DNA of 64,000 nucleotides from Pleodorina starrii (taxonomy: Eukaryota > Chlorophyta > Chlorophyceae > Chlamydomonadales > Volvocaceae). This document shows, piece after piece, positions 24,143 through 37,616 of the stretch (positions are counted from its first letter, which is position 1; each line of letters opens with the position of its first letter). The translations under genes and the position numbers were made by a program. Location: positions 2,046,001 to 2,110,000 of the forward strand of contig BRXU01000002.1 in NCBI GenBank assembly GCA_030267565.1. The letters are read 5' to 3'. The notes under the pieces are model-generated. The model searched no databases, was not told the DNA's origin, and saw nothing but the letters and a program-made list of their open reading frames with translations.

Positions 24143-27100
24143 TTACCCATTCGTCGCGACGCCGGAACCTGCGCTGAACGCCGCCGCGGGCACGGCCGCC
24201 GGCGGTTCCGACAGCTTGACGGGCAGACCCGGTCCCATCGCCACCTCCACGTGCTGCTGCGGCACCGAAACCAGCAACGCGTCAGACGGCGGCGGGGACG
24301 GGCCGCCAGCGCTCCGCCGGTGGCCCTGGCCCGTTGCCGTCGCCGCCGACGCCGCGGCGTGATGCGCGTCGCCGTTGCCGTTGACGCCGTTGCCGATCGC
24401 ATGGTGTGTCGTCGTAGCCGCCCCACCGTCGTGCCGGCCCGAGTGCGACGTCGCCGCCACCTCGGAGTCAATGCCGCTGCCCCGCTGCTGCTGCTCCGGC
24501 CGTGGCACCGGCCGGTCGGGACTGTGCGCGGAGGAGGACAGCCGCGCCCGCGAGGAGCCCCATTCGCCACTATTGGTCGGAGACCCACTGCCGCCGCCGC
24601 TGCCGGCATGGCCTCCGCCGAACAGGCTGCGGCCAGTCGTCGTCGTCGTCGGCTGCTGTTGCTGTCCTACAGCGGAGCTGCCGCCATGGCTGGGCCCCGC
24701 CGGCCCGGCGGGGCCGGATCCGCGACCCACAGGTCCACCCCCGGCACTGCCGCCGGCGGCCATCATGCCCAGCCGGATGTTCCGCTGCTGCTGCTCCATC
24801 GCGACCCCCCGACTCCGCGGCCCGCCGATGCCCATCATCCTCGCGCTCGTCAGCGCCCCGGCCATACCCAAAGCCGCGGCAGAACCCGCCGCTACGCCTC
24901 GCCCCGCCGTCGGAGACCCCAGCCCGCCGGCGGCGGCGGACACCGCCGGACCGGCGCCAGGCCCATCGCCGGGCCCGGCGGCGCCGACGCGGCCGCCAGC
25001 CGCGGCGGCGCCAACGCCACCTGCGCCGGCGGCCGCCGCCGCCGACGCAGCCTCCGCCGCCTGGCGCCGCCGCTTCAGCCACCGCGTCACCTCCACTGCA
25101 AACACGGTGATGGTGCCATTCGCGTAGTCCATGTCCATCCAGACCTTCATCCGCTGCAGCGTCGCCGCCACCGCCAGGCCCGTGGTGCTGTCGGCCACGT
25201 AGGCCCCGTCGCTGCTGGCGCCTGCGGCGCCGCCGGCCAACGCGCCGTCCATCAGCTCGTCCTCGTCCTCGTGCCGCCAGGGGTCGCGCGCGGCGCCGCT
25301 GGGCCCGTCGACGTCGTCGCCGCTCATGACTGCCTCCAGCTCGTCGTAGCTGCTGCTGGCGACGCCGCCGAGCGGCCCGAAGGCCGCGTCAGAATCGGAG
25401 TCGGCTCCGTCGAGGCCATCGTCCTCCTCGGCGGCATCGGCCGCGGCGGCGGCCTCCGCCGCGGCCTTCTCCGCCGCGATGCGCCGCCGGCGCCGGCGGG
25501 CGCGTGCGCGGCGGTACTCGCTGCGATGCCGCAACCGAGCGCGCTCCTCCGGCTCCATCTGCAGTACGGCGGAGCAGGCGCAGTTGATTGTTGAGGGTAC
25601 GGGAAGCGCACGTACGCGGACTGGGTTGAGTTTGTTGACGCGGTTGACATTGCGTCCAAAAAGTCCACACAGGCACACACGCAACCAGTTCCAAGCCGCA
25701 TACGCGGCCGCCCAAATAGCTTAGCCGTGCTGAACAGCTATTGTTCAACGCCTTTGTACTACACCTTCCTTGGCACCCCGCCCCGGCCCGGCAAATCCTT
25801 GGCGTCGCGCCCGCGCCCGCCCCCCATTCTGCCTCTCTCACCATGGCCGTGTAGCGGTTCATGAGCCTGTCCACGTAGGACGGCCACTTGACCAGGTCGG
25901 GGTCAAAGGGCGGTACCAGCAGCGTGATCGAGTTGTGGTAGCCCCCCGACACGCCGACGCCAGGCGCCGCCCCCGACTCGGTTGCCGATTCCGCTTGGCG
26001 CCTCCGCGCGCGGCGGTCCAGCGTCAGCAGCACGTGCAGCACGTACACCTCCGCCACCACGGGCGGCATGTTGCGCATGTCCACCACCATGGGCGCGTCC
26101 AGGTCGTAGGGCGGAACCAGGCCCTTCGCGATCGCCTCGTCCAGAACCGCAAAGGCCCTGGGGTACACAGGACAAGAGACAGAGGACAGGGTAAGCAACG
26201 AAGACAAATGCCAACACGGCGCAGCCCCAAACGCAGCACCAAACCCTGCGTGTCAACAACAGACACACACCTCCACTAGACAGAGATCTACGCCTCGCCG
26301 GGTCCGCAGGTCAAGAGGTCAGTCATGCAGGCCAGGGGAGGCAGACGGGACCGTGGGGCGGATCAGGGCACAAGGACGGGTGCCTCAGCAGGGCGGACCA
26401 GGACCCGTAGGCAGCCAGCGGTCGTCCCCTCGGCCACCCACCTGGGCTCGAACGCTACCTCGAACACCTCGTTGCGGGAGCGCATCGGCACGAAGGGCGA
26501 CACGTACTGCGGCTTCACGGCCTCCAGGCTGCCCGGCTCGCCCGCCGGCAGCATCATGGCGCGCATGCAGCTCAGCAGGCTGTCCGCGCATACATGGTGG
26601 GAAGGAGGGCGAGCGCAGAAAGGAAGGCAGCAGGCGCAAGGGACAACAGCAAGCGGGGCAGGGGGTTACGTGACGCGCAGCAGCAGCAACGGCAACCCGC
26701 AGCAGGCAACCAAGCTCACCCAGCTCAGTCAATCCCAACCCGCGATCACGGATGATGCGATCACCGACCAAAGCACGCCCCGAGCCGCACCCTCGAGGGC
26801 CTGAGTCAATCTCATGTTCTCATCGCACCGGACCCCGTAGAGCCCGTCGCGCCGTCAACTCCCGACCCACCAGTCCAGTAGCTCCAGGGTGGGCCTGAAG
26901 CCCCTGCTGAGCATGTGGTGGAACGCCGACAGCGCGTGGCTGGCCCAGTCTATCGTGTCGAGCGGCCCGTCAAACGGGTTCGACTGGTGCGCGCCGCGGC
27001 GCAGCTTGTGGGCGCCCAGCGCCGCCAGCACGCGCTCCGCCTCCTTGCCGCGCTCCGCCGGCAGGCCGCGGGCGTGGTGGTGGTGGTGCGGAGGCGCCGC

Positions 27101-30100
27101 CAGGCCGGCGGCAGCGGCGGCAGCCGCCGCCGTTACCGCCGGCGGGCTGGCTGGCGGTCCGAGCGGCGGGTAGCCTGCCGGCACCCACAGGTACCTGGTC
27201 TGGCCAAAGCAGGCTTTGATGAGCATGTAGTAGATGGCCTGTGCGACGCCCTGTTGGAGGATGGGCACCTTGTTGGCGTGCATGAGCGCAAAGACCTGGA
27301 AGGCGAGGCCGGCCTGGTCGGTGAAGGCGCAGGCGTTGATGACGATGCGGTAGGTGTTGAGGTTGGGGCTGCAGCCCGCGGCAGCCATGTCGCTCAGCAG
27401 GCTCACCACCTCGCCGAACCTGTGCCGGCGGCGACGGCGCAGAACGCCGCGGGTGAGTCTCTCAGTTGGGTGCGGGTGGGGCGAATACAGGGGGGACGTG
27501 CCGCCAGCGGATGGCAAACAGACAAGCCCGCCAAGTCCTTTGCCCAATGCCAAGGCTAACGAGCACCCAAGCGCGTAAGCCGGCGCCAGTCCTCACCCTC
27601 CCAGCCCCCCACGCCGCCTCTCCCGGCCTCCGTCTGCGGGTCGCACGCAATCCGTATCCCCGACCCCCCGCGCCCCAGCCCCACCTGCACTCGCTGGCAT
27701 ACACGTCCATCATGCGGTTGAACTGCGACAGCACCGGGTACACCCCCTGCCGCGCGCACAGGTCGTAGACGCGCCGCGCCAGCGCCAGGTTGCCCCGCTC
27801 CAGGCACGCATAGATGATGGCGCTGACGGTGGTGGAGCTGGGCCGGATGCCCTCCGCCGCCATCTCAGTCAGCAGCTCAAACGACGTGTCCAGCCGGCCG
27901 CAGCGGCCCGCCACCGCCATGAGGCACGCAAAGAACTTCTTGTCGGGGCGCACGGCGGGGGAGGCGCGCTGCAGCGCCGCGTAAATGTCCTGCGCGCGCT
28001 CCCAGGCGTGGGGCAGCGGCAGCATGCAGGCCGACAGGGCCTGGGTGTAGATCTTCACCTCCGACTGGAAGCCCTGTTTGTGTTTGGGGGGAGATGGAGA
28101 GGGAAAGGGTGCAGCGCGATGGGAAAAGGGTTAAAGCGAGGTAAGCAGGGGCGGCCATGCTGCGTGATACTTGGGCTGTGAGAGGATGCGCCACGGCCAG
28201 CTGGCGCGCTGACCTTATCCCTCCCAGGGTCTGGAGCCCACTGTCAAGGTGAAGTGGTGGAGGAGGGGCAGGGGAGGAGAGAGTGACGCACGTCAGCGAT
28301 TGCGGTGGGGTGACGGATGCCCGACTCAGCTGCTACCGCGCACACGGCAGCAGGGCAGGGACCCGCATCCAGCCGCAGTAAAGGCATCCAGCCCCGGCCG
28401 CTGTCAGCGAGCGTCCCGAAGCACGTACAAGACAGCCCTGGAGGCCCCCACGGCAGCCCTGCACGACCCGTGGGCAGGACCACAGCAGCGGCCCCGTTCG
28501 GCCCTCCAGCAGAGTGGACACCTCCGCAGCTGCCACGGGGCCCGAGGCGCCCCTTCCTACGCCGCACCCAAGCGCCGGTCAGACATGGGAGTCCGGAGGC
28601 CTTCGAGGCACCACATCGTAAGGCGCCACAGCGCACGATGCCGCCCCGGCCAGCGCTAGCACCGGCTTCCCATCCCAGGTCCCCACCCCCCTTCCTAGCT
28701 GTCCCTAGCAGGCGACCAACAAGTTCGGTCCAGCCCGGGGTAGGGTGTGGTGCCCGGACCGCGTCCAGGAGTGACGCCCGGTGACGCCCGCCAGGCGGTC
28801 GCCTTGGCTGGCCGATCCCGCGGCATGACGCATTCAACCCTGTTGCTGGTTGGTCGGTCACCACCCAACGCGGTGGGCAACTGTTCAAGACCGCACCTCT
28901 TGAACGCCCAACAGCCAGCGACCCATACCTGATCCCTTACCCCAGACACCCGATGCCACACGCCTTGGCAGACCCCCAAACAGCCCCACAACTCACTATA
29001 GGACTCTCTCCCGGCCCCATCCCCTCGAGCCACCGCTCCACCGCCCCCAAGTGCTCTGGCTTTGAACCTGTACCTTTCTGGCAGCATCCTGCCTGCCATG
29101 CAGATGGTCATTTCTTTCGGGTTTCCCCGTGCTATAAGTGCGTTCTTGACTGGCTGCTGTTCAGACGCGGCTGCCGCGGCGGAACAGCCCCGACCCAGAT
29201 CGCGGTCCCGGCCACGACCCACATCATGGGTTCGAGCATGTAGCGTTGCGCTACCCAAAAACTCATTCCTGAGGCCGCCTTCGTCTCCCTTTGCGCACGC
29301 AACCAGTGTCTCTGGGACCCTACCACCCACCCGCAACGAGGACACCCGCATCCCACGCACCGCACCGCACCCCGCCGCCCACCCACCCACCCACCTTCTG
29401 CAGCGCCACCTCAAACACCCGCAGCGCCTTCTCCGGCTGCCCCGCGCAAACGCATGACTCGATGAGCGAGCCGTACGTCGTGGCGTTGGCGCCCACGCCC
29501 CGCTGCTGCATCATCGTCAGCACCTCGAACGCGCGGTTCAGCTCGCCGCTGCGCCCCGCGCACACCATCAGGCTGTTCCACACGGGCGCCGCCAGCGCCA
29601 CGCCCGCCGCCTCCCCGTCCGCCACGTACTGAAAGGCCCTCTCCAGCAGCACGTACTGGTCCTTCCGCTCGTGCATGACCGTCAGATCGCGCTTCATGGC
29701 CTCGGCGCACGTGGCGATCAGGGCGCCGTACACGTGCGCGTCGATTCGGAGCCCCGCAGACCGCATGTCGAGGTACACGCGGTAGGCCCTGTCCACGTTG
29801 CCTACAGCCTTGCAGACTGGGGGGTGAGGGAGAACGACAGACCAGGGGAGGGGGGTCCAGGGGAGGGGGGTGGAGAGGGTCAAGAGGGTAGATGGTGGGA
29901 TGGTGAATGCGAGTCAGCGGTCCGCTGCAGAGCCGAGTGATTGATGGGGGGTTAATTGGTGGCAAAGGGCCAAGCTGCAGGGAGCTAAGGGGAGGCTGGG
30001 ATGAAAGTGCGGATGGGTTTGCGGGAGGAGGGGGAGGGCGAGCAAGAAGGGCGGGCAAGGGCAAGTGTGGCGGAGGGGAGTGCTAGACAAGGTGGAGATG

Positions 30101-31443
30101 AGAGGACAGGAGATGCAGATGCGCGTGATGATGACGAGCGGGGGATGAAGAACACAGCCGGCATGCTTGATGAGTGCCATGGGAGGGGACGCGCGTCGGG
30201 AGGTGGTGTTGGGGCTCGTCTGAGTGCAGCGGAGGCGGGGCGAACAGCCACGTGTGTGGCGCGGGACGACGGCGCGCTGAGGTTGGCTCCAGTCGCTGCC
30301 GCAGGGCGCGGAGTTGTGGGTTGGCGTGCCGATGCGTGTGGTGAGGGAGGCTTGGACTTGGAAGCTGGGTCGGGAAGGAGAGGAGACGGCCCCCGCATAC
30401 CTTTGATCAACGACGTCAGCATATGTGCGTCCACGGGCACCGCGTGCTTGCGCGCGAGCTCAATGATGGCCATCCCCGCGTCGAGGTCTCTGCACTTCGC
30501 GCATGTCGCGAGCACAGCCATGATAAGTGGGGCCGGCTTCGCAACGTACGGCATCGCAAGCTTTGCAAACTGCAGCGCCAGTTTGGCCTTCTGGCTTTCC
30601 GCCACGGCATCGAGGAAGTCCTGGTAGCGCCACCTGCGAGAGCGCAGGCCAAGAGCGACCGGGGTTCGGAGTTCGTCCGGTCCGCACGCGGTCCCGCGCG
30701 GCAGCCAAAGCTGTCGCTTACCTTCGAATTATCGCCTCCAGATCAGGCCTTCCAAGCTCTTGCAAGCCGCGAACTATGGCTTCGAGTTCACCCCGCAGCG
30801 TTAGCTCCTTCAACGCGACCAACACGCCATTCCTGCTTTGGCCGGCCTTCAACTTGCCGACCACCGCCTCCAACGGATGATCACAGTAACTTGTAGAAGC
30901 GGGAACGTTCCGCTCTTCCGCGCTCCAAACGTTTGAGCTGCTGCCAAGCACCTGAGCGCTGAAGTCCTCCAGCTGTTTGTCCGTCAGCGGCGTCCTCCGC
31001 TGCCGCGATTCCTCCTCGCTGAGCAGCTGCGGGTTGTGGTGCACTCCCCGCAGGGATGACAAGGTCGTGCGCGACGTGTCCTTGGCAACGACGGACGTCG
31101 CTGGCGGCGCGAACGCCCCAGCGGAGTACCGAGCGCGAGTAATAGGGACCTCATCAGATGGACTAGGTTCCGCCTGCTCAAGGCGGGGAGCTGACACGCG
31201 CAGAACACATGACCTGCGTGTGAAAGCAACGGCATTACTCGCTCTCTGAAACGCCTGCGTGTAGCATACTCCAAGCTGCCTCCTTCTATTACATCCGAGC
31301 AAAGAAATGCGCGAATTGCATTTGATTTTGCTGCACGAAGCAGGCCACCGCTCGATCGGGTGCCCATACCTTGGCGGGTGGGGTTCCCGGAGAGCCGCAG
31401 CTGTTTGACGCCCTAGCGCACCGCCAGCCGCCGAGTATACCAT
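24143..31443 (-). CDS. MRL1: MRL1, pentatricopeptide-repeat protein stabilising chloroplast rbcL mRNA
   Basis: Eight minus-strand exons close exactly (4185 nt, 1394 residues): 31443-30722, 30633-30401, 29816-29395, 28073-27685, 27419-26871, 26579-26442, 26157-25842, 25558-24143. The N-terminus is basic and Ser/Ala-rich, as expected of a plastid transit peptide. From exon 2 on there are tandem 35-residue PPR helix pairs, for example GNVDRAYRVYLDMRSAGLRI, GELNRAFEVLTMMQQRGV, GQPEKALRVFEVALQKGF and GRLDTSFELLTEMAAEGI. After the repeats, EPRAFAVLDEAIAKGLVPPY and PPVVAEVYVLHVLLTLDRRA match the conserved post-PPR region of MRL1, which resembles an SMR-like domain. MRL1 binds and protects the rbcL 5' end in Chlamydomonas and Arabidopsis (established knowledge). 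The 472-codon last exon is mostly Ala/Gly/Pro low complexity, with a conserved-looking VWMDMDYANGTITVFAVEVT near its start. The start ATG is the first in frame; a later one is possible. Confidence 0.88.
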
Positions 31444-32369
31444 ACTGAACAAAGCCTAATGTACCACGTTCACACGCTATGGGCCTGGTGGCTATCGAAT
31501 TGAATCGTTGTGGCTCATAGTGCAAGAAGGGCTGCTGCAAACCTAAACATGGATCGAAAGACCATGATTTTTGTCCATTGTAAATTTAACTAACAGGTAT
31601 AACTGGAGCTTGCAACAAAACAATTAGCGAGCAGCGTGTGCAGACAGGCGAAAGGATAACGAGTACGTACGAGCTGTAGGGCCCTGCGCTTGTGCGCTGT
31701 TCACCAACTTGCGCGTCACCTGAACATTGATCTTTGGGCCATATACTTTGCAATCTAGCAGATGCAAAGTCCCGCATGTGCACGTGCGGGGCAAGAGTAG
31801 ACGTGCAGTGGAACTAACGAACATTTCCGAACAGATAGCGATCAATGACATCGTCTAGCACTTACGGCATTTGTGGAATGCCATTGTGGTTACCTAAAAC
31901 CAAAAGAGGAACGGTGCAAAAAACGGCGCCTTGCAGACGCAATGCAGACGCGGACAGCGGGACAGGAGACCGTGACAGAAGACTCCAACTCTCCGAGACT
32001 TCCCAACGAACTACTAATCTAATGCATTGAATCCTACAAGTCAGATGCATACATATATCGCATTCGTTAAGCGCAAGTAAAGCTTAAGTGATAATATCCC
32101 AACCGTGGACCCGTGGACCCGCATTTGAAGGCCCTTCAGCAAAGCCTTATCATAATTTATCCGGGGCCGGTTTAGATCAGTCGATTGCTATAAGCTTAAA
32201 GTGTCGGCCATTGTTTCGTTTTCGGCGTCCGTACAACCATCACCGAATTCGGACCTTTTACCTCTAGCCGCTGCAACTTTACCTGAAATTTTTCATCATT
32301 GAACCTTCTGCAATACCTCCTTTATAGAAGCCAGGCCTAGCCTTGATCACGCCCAGTCCCTGCTATCAC
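31444..32369. other. Divergent promoter region between MRL1 and the eIF5-mimic gene
   Basis: About 925 bases, clearly AT-richer than the flanking genes. It must contain both 5' UTRs and promoters. No gene is seen. Confidence 0.6.
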
Positions 32370-35300
32370 ATGAGGTCAGTCGATCTGCTGCTCCACGCAG
32401 CCTTTCCCAACCGCTCACACCCTTTATCCTGTATTCACCCGCATATGCAAGCAGTACAAAGGAGGAGAAGCCCACACTTGCGTAAGTCCAGGCAAAGTTG
32501 CGTGCTGAACGAAAGCCGCCTCTGACGAGACGGCACTTTGGTTGCAGTGGCGTTAACGTCAAGACCCGCAAGCGAAATATCGTCATCCCCGAGGACCCTG
32601 GCTCATTTGCCGATGCGGTAGTGACGCTTTGCCAGGATGCGGCAGACGGCGTGAGTCTTGAAGCCGATCTCGAAGCCGCCGCGAAGGCGCTTGATGGCGC
32701 GGAGCTTGAATATTCTCGCTATGGCGATATTCTGTTCCAAGTCTTTTTCGCGGGTGGGCGCCTGGGGACCGGCGCTCAGCTGGCGGCGGAGGACAAGATG
32801 CGCCTTAGCACAAACGTGAGTGTTGCTGTTGGTCTTCACCTCAGTCAGGGCGCCACCGTACTGACACAAGGCAACCTGCAACGCAGATCCTGGCTTGCGA
32901 TGCCACCCGGGAGGGCATTAACCCCTACTTCAAGCTGTTCCAGACCCTAACCCGGTACGACACACGTAGCACGCGCCACCTGGTCTGGGCGGGGATTGTC
33001 CATGATGGAAAAAGGTATCCTGATGTGCGGTTGGCACCTTTTAACCTCACAGAGAGTGGGCATGGGTGGGCAAACGGCTTAAATGTACACGCGCATAGTT
33101 GTGTCCGTGGGGTTGAGACGCCAGGGCATCCCTTGGGGTTCCGCACCTTGTCAGACGCCAACCGCACCTTGTCAGACGCCAATATAGCCCCAGCGGCAGT
33201 GGTGAAAGGTGCCGCTCCCGTAAGCTCACGCGCTGCCTGCTCCAGAATGGGTTAAGGATTGGGGCTGTATGCACTTGGTGCGTACACAAGCTGCGTCTAT
33301 TCTGAAAGGCGCTGTTGCCTCGGCATGAACGCTTTTGTAGGCGCCGCCCGTTCCTCATTCGCGGCCTGGAGAACACGCTCGTGAAGCTTCTCCTGTCGCT
33401 GGAGTTCTTCGACGACGTCGGCCGCAAAAAGCTGGGCATTGGTGAGTTTCCAGGATGTGCTTCCGATGACGTTGGGAAGCGGGCTTGGGCCCGACATGTC
33501 AAGGAGGATGTTGGCGTGCACGTGCTTTGGCACCTGCACTAGGGTATTGTCATGCAAGGGGGCCGCTGCGTGGGATAATAATTTGCGCCCACCAGGCAGC
33601 GGTTAGGCTATGTACTGGCACATTTGGCAGGCAGTGGCACGTGCTTCCTACTGAGTGTATGCCGGCTGGGGATGCTGGCATGCACAGCAAGGGATCTGTA
33701 ATCGGAGGGACCTGTAAGCGGAGCGAGTGCCCCAGGCGGCTGTAATCAACCGCGAGCCCGCCGCTACGGGCGCATTGCATGTCATGAACCACGCAGCGTT
33801 TGTGTTCGCGTCGGGGGACTTTCTGCCGCATTTCCATGAATCCATGTGTCCTCCCTGGATCCCTGGGCGGGTAAGCCTCTGTGAGATGTGCGCCACAAAC
33901 CTCTTAAGGGCGCCACACAGGCAGCTCACTTGGCATGAATGTCGGGCGGAGGCCTACTTGGGGCACAGCGCGCCATCCGCTAGAGTGCGCGATGCAAGCG
34001 CGCGTTTCGTGTGCTGCATCCCCCGCGCCACGTCGACACGGGTTGCCTCTCCTCATTGCCCGTCGTGCCTGCGCTGCACTGCACTCCCTGCGGCCACAGC
34101 TCTGGCGCTGACGTTCTCTTGGAAGATTGGCGTGATGCCGTCGAACATCTTCGCGGCGCTGCTGAACGACCGCCTGGTGGCGAAGGGTACGGTGCTGGAG
34201 GTCATGACGGTGTTCTTCCAGGTGAGAAGATGCCGGCGCAGCGACGCGGCAATCGTGCATGGCAGGTTCGGGACGTGGCTGGCAGGGCGGCGATGAGGAA
34301 GTAGAAGCGGACTAGAAACTGTCGGGCCGCGAGACAGGTCAAACGGGGCAGGATGGGCGACAAGCAGCCGGATCCAAAATCAAGAAGCTGAAGAATCGAC
34401 TAGGAATCCTGAACAAGGGCGTCCATTGGCGACCGAGAGCGCTTGCGCCATATATGGAACTTGTAACCCATTGTGTCGAGCACCAGCTGCGTCAGGCGCT
34501 GCCGGATCACATCGCCAACAGCTTCTGGCGAACTCGTTTGTGTACGAACCGCACATGTACGACCTTCCGTATGACCCCAGGAGTTCCTGGTGAAGGACAC
34601 GCTGGACGACCTGGTGTCCATCTTGACGAAGGCCAACATCGCCAATCGCCTGGTGGACTTCGCGCCGCCCAACAAGCGGTCGTCCTTCGACTTCCACCAG
34701 CAGCTGCGGGTGAGTGCATCCCATCGATTGTGCTTCCCAACCTCTTGGGTTCCCTCAGGTTTCCTCTCCACTGGGTACCGCTGCAAAGCCGCCAACTTGC
34801 ACCCGGTCGGCCTCGCTTGTCCGACCCATATTCCGCGTCGGTCCCTGTCGCCGCCTCTGAGGCGCGTCGCCTCGTTCCACCTCGTCCCTCTTATGCCCCA
34901 CGCAGGCCGCCGGGCTGAACGGCCTGGCGGAGTGGGACGTGCAGCGCGAGATTGACCTGCGCGTCACGGAGCTCCAGGAGGCCCTGACGGAGGCCATCAC
35001 CGCCGACCCGCCCATTGCGGTGACGGAGGTGCTGGCCATTGCCAAGTCCAAGAAGGGCGAGAACAACCTGCCCGACACGGAGGTGCTGCGCGTGAGCTGG
35101 CTGGCGCTCATGAAGTCGATCAACTTGACGGGCAAGAACCAGCAGCAGATTACGCAGTCGGTGATGCAGAAGCTCAAGAACTACGGCAAGCTGTTCGCGG
35201 CGTTCGCGACCAACGCCAAGGCGGAGCTGGCGCTGATCAACACCATCCAGGTGGGCGAGGGCGGGCAGGACGAGGAGGAAGGACTTTACCCTGGGCGGCA

Positions 35301-35816
35301 GGTCCTCCCAGGTCGCCAGTCCGGGAGCGTGCGGGAGCGGAAGAACCTGTTTGCCTGCGTTCGTTGTGGCCGCGGGGGGCTGGTGTCCCATGCCCTCCCG
35401 CGCCGCTCCGCGGGGCAGGAAATTGTAGGCCGTACGAGTATTCCACGCGCGCTAGTCCTAGCAAGCTAAGGCCTTCATTACCCTTCGCCACCGCGACGGC
35501 GCGTCTCTTTCCCACTGCTGCCATTTGCTTGAGGGAGGTATGGAACTTGCACCCTGGCTGGCGGCGACTGCGGCGCCTGTGTTTGATTTCTGTGACCTGG
35601 ACCCCGTCCCGCCAGGTGTTCTGCTACGAGGACACGCGCATGCTCAAGTGCTTCACCGACATCATGAAGCTGCTGTACAACGCGGACATCGTTGGCGAGG
35701 ACACCATCCAGCACTGGTACAAGAAGGGCAGCCACACCAAGGGCCGGGCGGTGTTCCTGAAGGATATTGAGCCCTTCATGAAGTGGCTGGAGGAGGCAGA
35801 GGAGGAGGATGACTAG
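32370..35816 (+). CDS. BZW: eIF5-mimic protein (5MP, BZW1/BZW2 family)
   Basis: Nine exons close exactly to 421 residues, the family's usual length: 32370-32374, 32455-32481, 32548-32815, 32887-32954, 33341-33441, 34100-34221, 34581-34709, 34906-35250, 35616-35816. The assembled start MSTKEEKPTLAGVNVKTRKR fits the KPTL..(x)KTRKR signature of plant and animal members. Later family landmarks are RRRPFLIRGLENTL, LNDRLVAKGTVLEVM, DDLVSILTKANI and LTGKNQQQ. The C-terminal W2/eIF5C HEAT domain has YNADIVGEDTIQHWYKKG, and the protein ends FMKWLEEAEEEDD, the acidic box that binds eIF2 and eIF3. 5MPs compete with eIF5 for eIF2/eIF3 and tighten start-codon choice (established). The first coding exon is only five bases (ATGAG) and the second 27. 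It shares a divergent promoter with MRL1 and lies 1.8 kb upstream of eIF1. Confidence 0.93.
33147..33181. repeat. Short tandem duplication in an intron
   Basis: ACCTTGTCAGACGCCA occurs twice in tandem with a short linker, in the intron 32955-33340 of the 5MP gene. Confidence 0.85.
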
Positions 35817-37616
35817 ATCAGATCGCATAAGCACAGCACAGAAGCGCGCAGCAGTTGCAGCAGCAGGGGGCTTAGGGCGTGTTGAAGTGGAAGGGGTAGC
35901 CATGTGGGTTTTTTTGCGCTGTGTGATTGGTGCTGCACCGCTGCCGTCGCAGGTGTTGCGCTATGCAGGCACGTTTTCCTATTGAGAATTGCGCCGCACC
36001 AACTGCACGACTGCCCGCGCCGTATCCGTCGAGCAAGCTAGAACCACGTCGGAGAACGCTGGAAGGGGGGGCGTTGCACTTTCGGGGATTGAGTACCGTG
36101 CAAGCACGGCCCTGCGGCACATGGGGCTTTCGAGTTGTGTGCTACATGGCAAACGGTTAATACGGGCTGGGTAGAGGCTTCCTTGGGCTGCTGGGTGCAG
36201 TTCGCGGTCGGGTCTCAAGGCAGGGTTCGGTCATACGAATTCGTGGGTTAGGCGTGTAGTGTATGTGCTGGGCGTATTGCAGGGGCCGCCCCAGGACACC
36301 ACTACTTTTGCTAGACGAGCTATTTTCGGGTAGGATTTGAGGTGTGCATGGTTGTCGGATTCCTCCAAGCCTCTTCGCTTGTACTTTCCTGCGCGTGGTG
36401 CGGGTGCAAAGTTCTTTTGGCGCCGTTGGGACGGAGCTCCAAGCTCCGCACAAAACGAATGGCTGCGCCGATGCCTTACAGCCGTCGCAGGACGAGGATG
36501 TAAGGGAAGAGATGCTGCTTCATCGCACCTAATATTAAGACTGTGATGGGCTTGCATCTACCCCGGTTCGTTGCGTTTTCGGGCACAATTACCGTGGCGC
36601 AGAGTCTTTTGCCTCGAATCGCAGGTCCCAGGGGGGTTCGCGCAGACTCGTGGCAACCGCACATCACTGTTGACATGCGCCAGCCAGCCACATAGGCCAC
36701 ATGCGTGCGCCAAGGCGTGCAGGTGATACCCAGCCATTGCTAAGCCCTCTTGTCCGCACGCCTGCATACCCTTTCGATCAAGTACGTGTCTTGGGTCTGT
36801 TCCATCACTTTTATCAAGACTTGCACGCAGCGCGGGTACAAGCAGATACCACGCCTACGAACACGACGTGGCCGTATCTGCAGGCATCTGCCGTATCTGC
36901 CGGAGCGCTTGATCTGCTCCACAACTCTCAATTCAGCTGATGCAGCGCCACCGCCTAGACCATATTGACTCTCCCCATCTTGACTCCATTGCCGACGACG
37001 CGACGGGGCCCCCTGGGTGCGCACGCGCTCGCGCGAGCTGCAGGAAAGCATCAAAACTCTAGATTGGGTTCGCAAAGGGGGTACTCGGGGACCCTTTGTC
37101 AATTCAGTCTCGCTCTTGTAAGCAAACAGGGCGACCCGGGACAGGCTGGCGTAGAAGGGGTCCCAGGGTAGCGTAGAAGGGTTCCCAGATGGGGGCGTCG
37201 GAAAGGGTTGGAAGGGATGCACAACATATGGAAGCATGGCCACCTCTCCACATGTTGTTTATTGAGCTTGATGAAACCGGGCAACTAGGCCAGCAAAGTT
37301 GGTTAAGAAACCGTGGGCTCCGTCCAATTACTGCATCATCATGTCTAGGGGTGACCAACATCACCCTAATTTCTAGAGGAGAAACAACAATTGGAAAAAA
37401 CAGCCCTCTTGCGTTTTGCCGTTTTCTATTTTGTACGATAGTCGTACGGAGCTTCTCTATTTAATCCCGTGTTTGCCCTTTTCAGATACAGTTTTCCTCC
37501 GGAACATCTCGAGACCTTAATACGATACCAAGCTAACCTTTTGCTTTCCAACCAAAGCAAATAAGTTCTTGAAAGCTTACAGAGCCCCGCGGCCAAGTCC
37601 TCAGCTTCGCGCTTTC
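35817..37616. other. Intergenic region between 5MP and eIF1
   Basis: The left part is the 3' UTR of the 5MP gene, up to the TGTAA at 36499. The right part is AT-rich and holds the eIF1 promoter and 5' UTR. A short direct repeat built on GCGTAGAAGGG and TCCCAG lies at 37147-37185. No further gene is supported. Confidence 0.5.
36499..36503 (+). terminator. Polyadenylation signal TGTAA for the 5MP gene
   Basis: About 680 bases after the TAG at 35814-35816. Confidence 0.5.
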
